A DNA stretch of 64,000 bases from Prorocentrum cordatum (lineage: Eukaryota > Sar > Dinophyceae > Prorocentrales > Prorocentraceae), in NCBI GenBank assembly GCA_963575745.1, contig CAUYUJ010009802.1, positions 405,467 through 469,466 of the forward strand, read 5' to 3'. Positions within the stretch are counted from its first letter, which is position 1. Each line of letters begins with the position of its first letter. Below the pieces are notes generated by a model. That model saw only the letters and a program-made list of their open reading frames with translations, ran no database searches and was not told the origin of the DNA. Shown in pieces: positions 61,008-64,000 of the stretch. Made by a program: the position numbers and the translations under genes.

Positions 61008-61916
61008 AGCACACTTCCCAACCCCACCTGCTCCAGAGGACACACAAGGTTACCTACCACTTGACCCATATATCTGGACGCCCACTCACAACACTGGATC
61101 GACCTACACACCCCGCAACCGCACAACCAAGACATAGCCAAGCACAACTAGCACAATAGCTCTACTATAAAGCAGATGCCACAAGCGACACCTAGCTACA
61201 CATCAGCCACATGCAACCACCCAGCCCAATGACCTCCACCAGCACATGCAGCACAAACACCAGCAACACGGTCTTTTGCAGCACACCACGACAACGACAA
61301 CTACGAGAGACACAGCCTCATACCCTGCACGGGAGCCCCACGGGGCATACTTGGGGGGAGAGGCATTGGAATTAGGAGCACTGCAGATGCGCAGAGCAGA
61401 CAGTTAACATACACATCTTCACATAATACGTAATCATTGGGATAGTACAATGGAGATCCGCACTCGTACCCAGTGATATCAGTTGCACGTTTACCCGCAG
61501 CATTTAGTTACCATACCGCACGCTCCTCGGCATACACACCATCGTGGGAAGACAACAAGTTTCTTTTCACACGCATCCGAGGACATACACTGGGCCCTCC
61601 TGAGACGACAAGGCCACAAGGATCACTTACACGTCTCTGAAGACGAGGCGTATACATGAATGTCATGGTTGCCCACGGAGCCGCATGCCTTGTAGGGAGC
61701 CCTATCGGGCATACCTGGGGGAGAGGCATCAACAGTGGCCAGAGCACTTACAAACGATGCGACTCCTCCCAGATACGCCCAACGCAGCCCACCAGACTTC
61801 CAGCACATGACCTCCACCAGCACATACAGCAGACCACCAGCACCACTCGGCACCGTCATTTGCAGAACGCCCACGGCTACGACACGTGCATCTTGCAGCC
61901 TCATGTCTTGCATGGG
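61008..61916. repeat. Right arm of 0.9-kb inverted repeat
   Basis: Reverse complement of 59382-60288. The arms stop matching at GCACACTTCCC on the loop side and at TTGCATGG on the outer side, where 61917 onward (GGTGAACC) differs from the left flank. Confidence 0.9.
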
Positions 61917-61957
61917 GTGAACCTACGCAGGGGTGACCGCCAGTGCGCAGCACGAGG

Positions 61958-62112
61958 AGGGGCCCAGGTCGCCCAACTGCGCGCGTCGCGCCCCGCGACG
62001 CGCGACGCGCTGTTGTCTTCGCGCACTCGCGAGGCCACCTTTGAGAAGGGCAGCTGTCCCGCCCAGGCCGCGACGCGCGAAGAGCGAGTATCTTCGCGCC
62101 CCTGCAGGTGAC
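61958..62112. repeat. 150-bp dispersed GC-rich repeat, copy 4
   Basis: Best-defined copy: GGGCCCAGGTCGCCCAACTG, CGCGACGCGCGACGCG, TCTTCGCGCACTCGCGAGGC, GAGAAGGGCAGCTGTCCCGC, CCAGGCCGCGACGCGCGAAG and TATCTTCGCGCCCCTGCAGG. It begins 40 bp outside the palindrome. Confidence 0.7.
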
Positions 62113-62317
62113 CTACAGGGCGCGCGGGGGGGGGGCGACAAAGCCAAGCGCGCAACACGCCGATAGCGGCCGGGAGGCCACTCCGGCAACGGGCCACGTC
62201 GGCCAAAGCCTCGCCAAGTCCGATGGGGCTGCATGGGGGCTCTCTTAGCGCATCCACTCGAGGGGGGCAGCGGGGAGGAGGAAGGGGGCAGGAGCGAGTG
62301 ATGGGAAGGTAGGAGGA

Positions 62318-62860
62318 GTGAGCGATAGCGGAGGAGGAGGAGGCGGAGGAGGAGGAGGACCATCCACTCCGCACCTGGAAACCCCGGTCGAAGCCGCAGA
62401 CTACACACTCCACGCCACCAACGAGTTCGGCAACGTCGTGGAGTCGAGCGAGGCATTGCCACTACAACTGTACCACACGGACGCGCTGACCCCGAGGGGA
62501 TCAAGAGCCATATACCCACACATCGTCAACCTGGTCTTCGAGCTCCACATCCGTCACATGACCGTGCAGACGCGAGCAGGACTACACGCCGACAAGGACG
62601 ACCCCAAAAGGGACCTCGTCCCGCTAGTTTCGGTCGACGACGACGACGAGTTGTACTGCCTTCAAAACTACCAGGCTGAATACCGCGTCCCGCGTCCCCA
62701 TCGACCACATCCACGAATTCGAAGTCAGACACGAATTCCAACTGGAGTCACCCTCCAACCGAAATCCGCAGTGGCCACACATCGGCAACGTGGAGTGGCA
62801 CCCATAAGCAGACGCGGAGGTCGAAGACGGGGCCACGATGGTAACGACCGTGCCGAATAG
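62318..62860 (+). pseudogene. Unknown family relative, plus strand, N-terminal part
   Basis: ATG at 62318 followed by a Gly-run, then protein-like sequence: AADYTLHATNEFGNVVESSE, ALPLQLYHTDALTPRGSRAI, VNLVFELHIRHMTVQTRAGL and DDELYCLQNYQAEYRV. At about 62683 a 7-bp direct duplication (GCGTCCC twice) shifts the frame; the next frame continues with IDHIHEFEVRHEFQLE and NPQWPHIGNVEWHP to TAA near 62798. Relative to the minus-strand frames at 56.2-57.3 kb the blocks are in the same order with similar spacing (about 310 versus 290 nt between ELPL and NPQWPHI). Confidence 0.5.
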
Positions 62861-63662
62861 GACCCCACCAACCGACTTTACGACGGTGAGGCGCCCACAG
62901 CCTCGCCAAGCAATAGACTGGATCGAGCCCGACGAGATTATCGTCTTCGTATGCATTAAGTTACAGACGCAGGACGTCAGCAGCCTGATGTCCCACATCG
63001 AGAGCGAAGTCCACGAGGCTGGGCCCAATATCCTCGTGGCCCAACGTAGCGAGCACTTCAACGGCTTCACCGACGACCACGAGGTGCGACTGGACCTGCT
63101 GGGTTTTGTACCATGTACGAGGGCCGTCGACTTCCCTGGCATGCACTCAGCCAGCAAGACGCGAACGATCACGACCACCAACACGCGATCCCACCCCAAC
63201 GCCAACCCAGCACAGACGCCTGACCGTCAACCCAGTCCCACGGCCACACCACCCAGTCGGGCCGCCACCACCCAACTGCCCGCCTCCACCAGCATTCCCA
63301 CCAGAGCACCAGAAATGAACCGACCACGAGCTGGCGAGGAGGCTGCAAGAAGTGGGCAGCGGCAACGGAATGCCGTTCAACCAGAACCGCCAGCTCCCTT
63401 GCCCTCACCCGTGGCAACTCTACTACTTCAGTGCCGAGACCCGCCGACCCGAGTGGGACAACCCGAGCAACTACCTCCTCATCAGCGGGTGAAGGAGCGG
63501 ACTCACAGCCGACAGCGAGGAGTTCTACTACCACGGCAACAGCAGCATGGTGATAAGACCTCCGCTGGCCCAGCGAGGACAGCGGCAGACACCACCGTCC
63601 CCGAAGCCAAGAACGCCAGCACCATCAGCAATGTCGGTCTACGTGGATATCTCAGCGACTGA
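62838..63662 (+). pseudogene. Unknown family relative, middle part, with WW-like segment in another frame
   Basis: This frame continues after the TAA and has convincing protein in its first third: RQAIDWIEPDEIIVFVCIKL, QTQDVSSLMSHIESEVHEAG, NILVAQRSEHFNGFTDDHEV and RLDLLGFVPCTRAVDFPGMH. It then becomes Thr/Pro-rich. At about 63320-63490 a different plus frame is more protein-like: HPWQLYYFSAETRRPEWDNP, with YYFxAETxxxxWxxP as in WW domains, ending at TGA, then EEFYYHGNSSMVIRPPL. Frame switching implies damage or introns. Confidence 0.4.
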
Positions 63663-64000
63663 CGAGCACGTGACAAAACACAACTAGCAGGACGACACCA
63701 CAAGCACAATATCGACGCGATCAAGAACATCATCACCGCCATGAACCTTGAACGACTAGGAGACGAACCTGATTGGGAACCAGCAAGCCAGAACCGACGT
63801 CGAAGGCATCATGAAGAACCAGAGCGTCGACATGATGACTCCAGAACGCATCACCAAGAACATCAACGAGATTCAGACCACGAACCCACCGGGCGCCTCC
63901 AGACCGACGCGCGCGAACCCGCCCGACCAGATTCCCACCATTTTAACCCCCCCAGAACCTCCCAGCAACAGCACAACTGCGCCGACCAAGACGTGATCCA
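63663..64000 (+). CDS. Open frame running off the window
   Basis: Directly after the TGA at 63660-63662 the same frame reopens and stays open to the window edge. It includes HNIDAIKNIITAMNLERLGD (ATG at 63741) and EPDWEPASQNRR, followed by a His/Arg/Glu/Asp-rich stretch. It may be the next segment of the same unknown gene. Partial; no domain. Confidence 0.3.

Noticed and set aside
62318-62360. Functional poly-Gly start of the plus-strand family gene
   Set aside because: The Gly run is a GGA microsatellite, and the ATG may be fortuitous; the family blocks begin only after about residue 25.

Overview
The window looks like dinoflagellate nuclear DNA: GC-rich and crowded with micro- and minisatellites, decayed retroelements and foldback repeats. 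The most specific evidence is on the minus strand at 22883-22904, a near-exact copy (one mismatch by eye) of the 22-nt dinoflagellate spliced leader. Degenerate leader copies follow it in series, as expected when trans-spliced mRNA has been reverse-transcribed, reinserted and trans-spliced again. A weaker leader-like relic sits at 36967-36987, at the 5' side of a full-size LINE. I see no intact ordinary host gene, no rRNA or tRNA, and no bacterial-type operon.

Layout. 1-5.3 kb: GGA, GA and GGGTCGC simple repeats, two foldback repeats, and a 41-bp tandem repeat at 5176-5333. 5.33-14.30 kb: one complete but decayed tyrosine-recombinase retrotransposon with the split direct repeats A1-body-B1-A2-B2 of the PAT/Ngaro/Kangaroo type. 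It contains gag-like, RT-RNase H and tyrosine recombinase remnants and sits inside the 41-bp repeat. 15.6-21.2 kb: a heavily decayed plus-strand non-LTR element (AP endonuclease, RT pieces, cysteine motif). 22.4-22.9 kb: minus-strand sequence carrying the leader relics. 22.9-36.8 kb: a mosaic of foldback elements, minisatellites (GGGCTATA, GGGCACC, 53 bp, about 82 bp, 30 bp, 95 bp) and large GAT, CTC, GACGCC, TA, CAC and TCCC microsatellites.

36.96-41.46 kb: the best preserved coding sequence, an AP-endonuclease/RT LINE with an open 1070-codon RT frame. A second, 5'-truncated LINE lies tail to tail with it on the minus strand (41.4-43.49 kb). 43.45-46.63 kb: a plus-strand series of gag/ORF1-like reading frames (zinc-finger protein, 262-aa protein, alanine-rich and lysine/glycine-rich protein). 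47-54.5 kb: CATA and CTC microsatellites, a degenerate CCCAAGA minisatellite, and a 1.24-kb foldback transposon flanked by an 11-bp direct repeat (52.45-53.70 kb).

54.5-64 kb differs in composition. Decayed reading frames of an unrecognised family run leftwards (58.2 to 54.5 kb), and a diverged relative runs rightwards (62.3 kb to the end). The two share short protein blocks in the same order. Between them lie a tandem array of a small hairpin motif and a nearly perfect 0.9-kb inverted repeat with a 0.72-kb loop.

Almost everything recognisable is mobile or repetitive. The two most useful systems to follow up are the split-direct-repeat tyrosine recombinase element, which still shows its recombination junctions and filled target, and the divergent unknown gene pair around the large palindrome.
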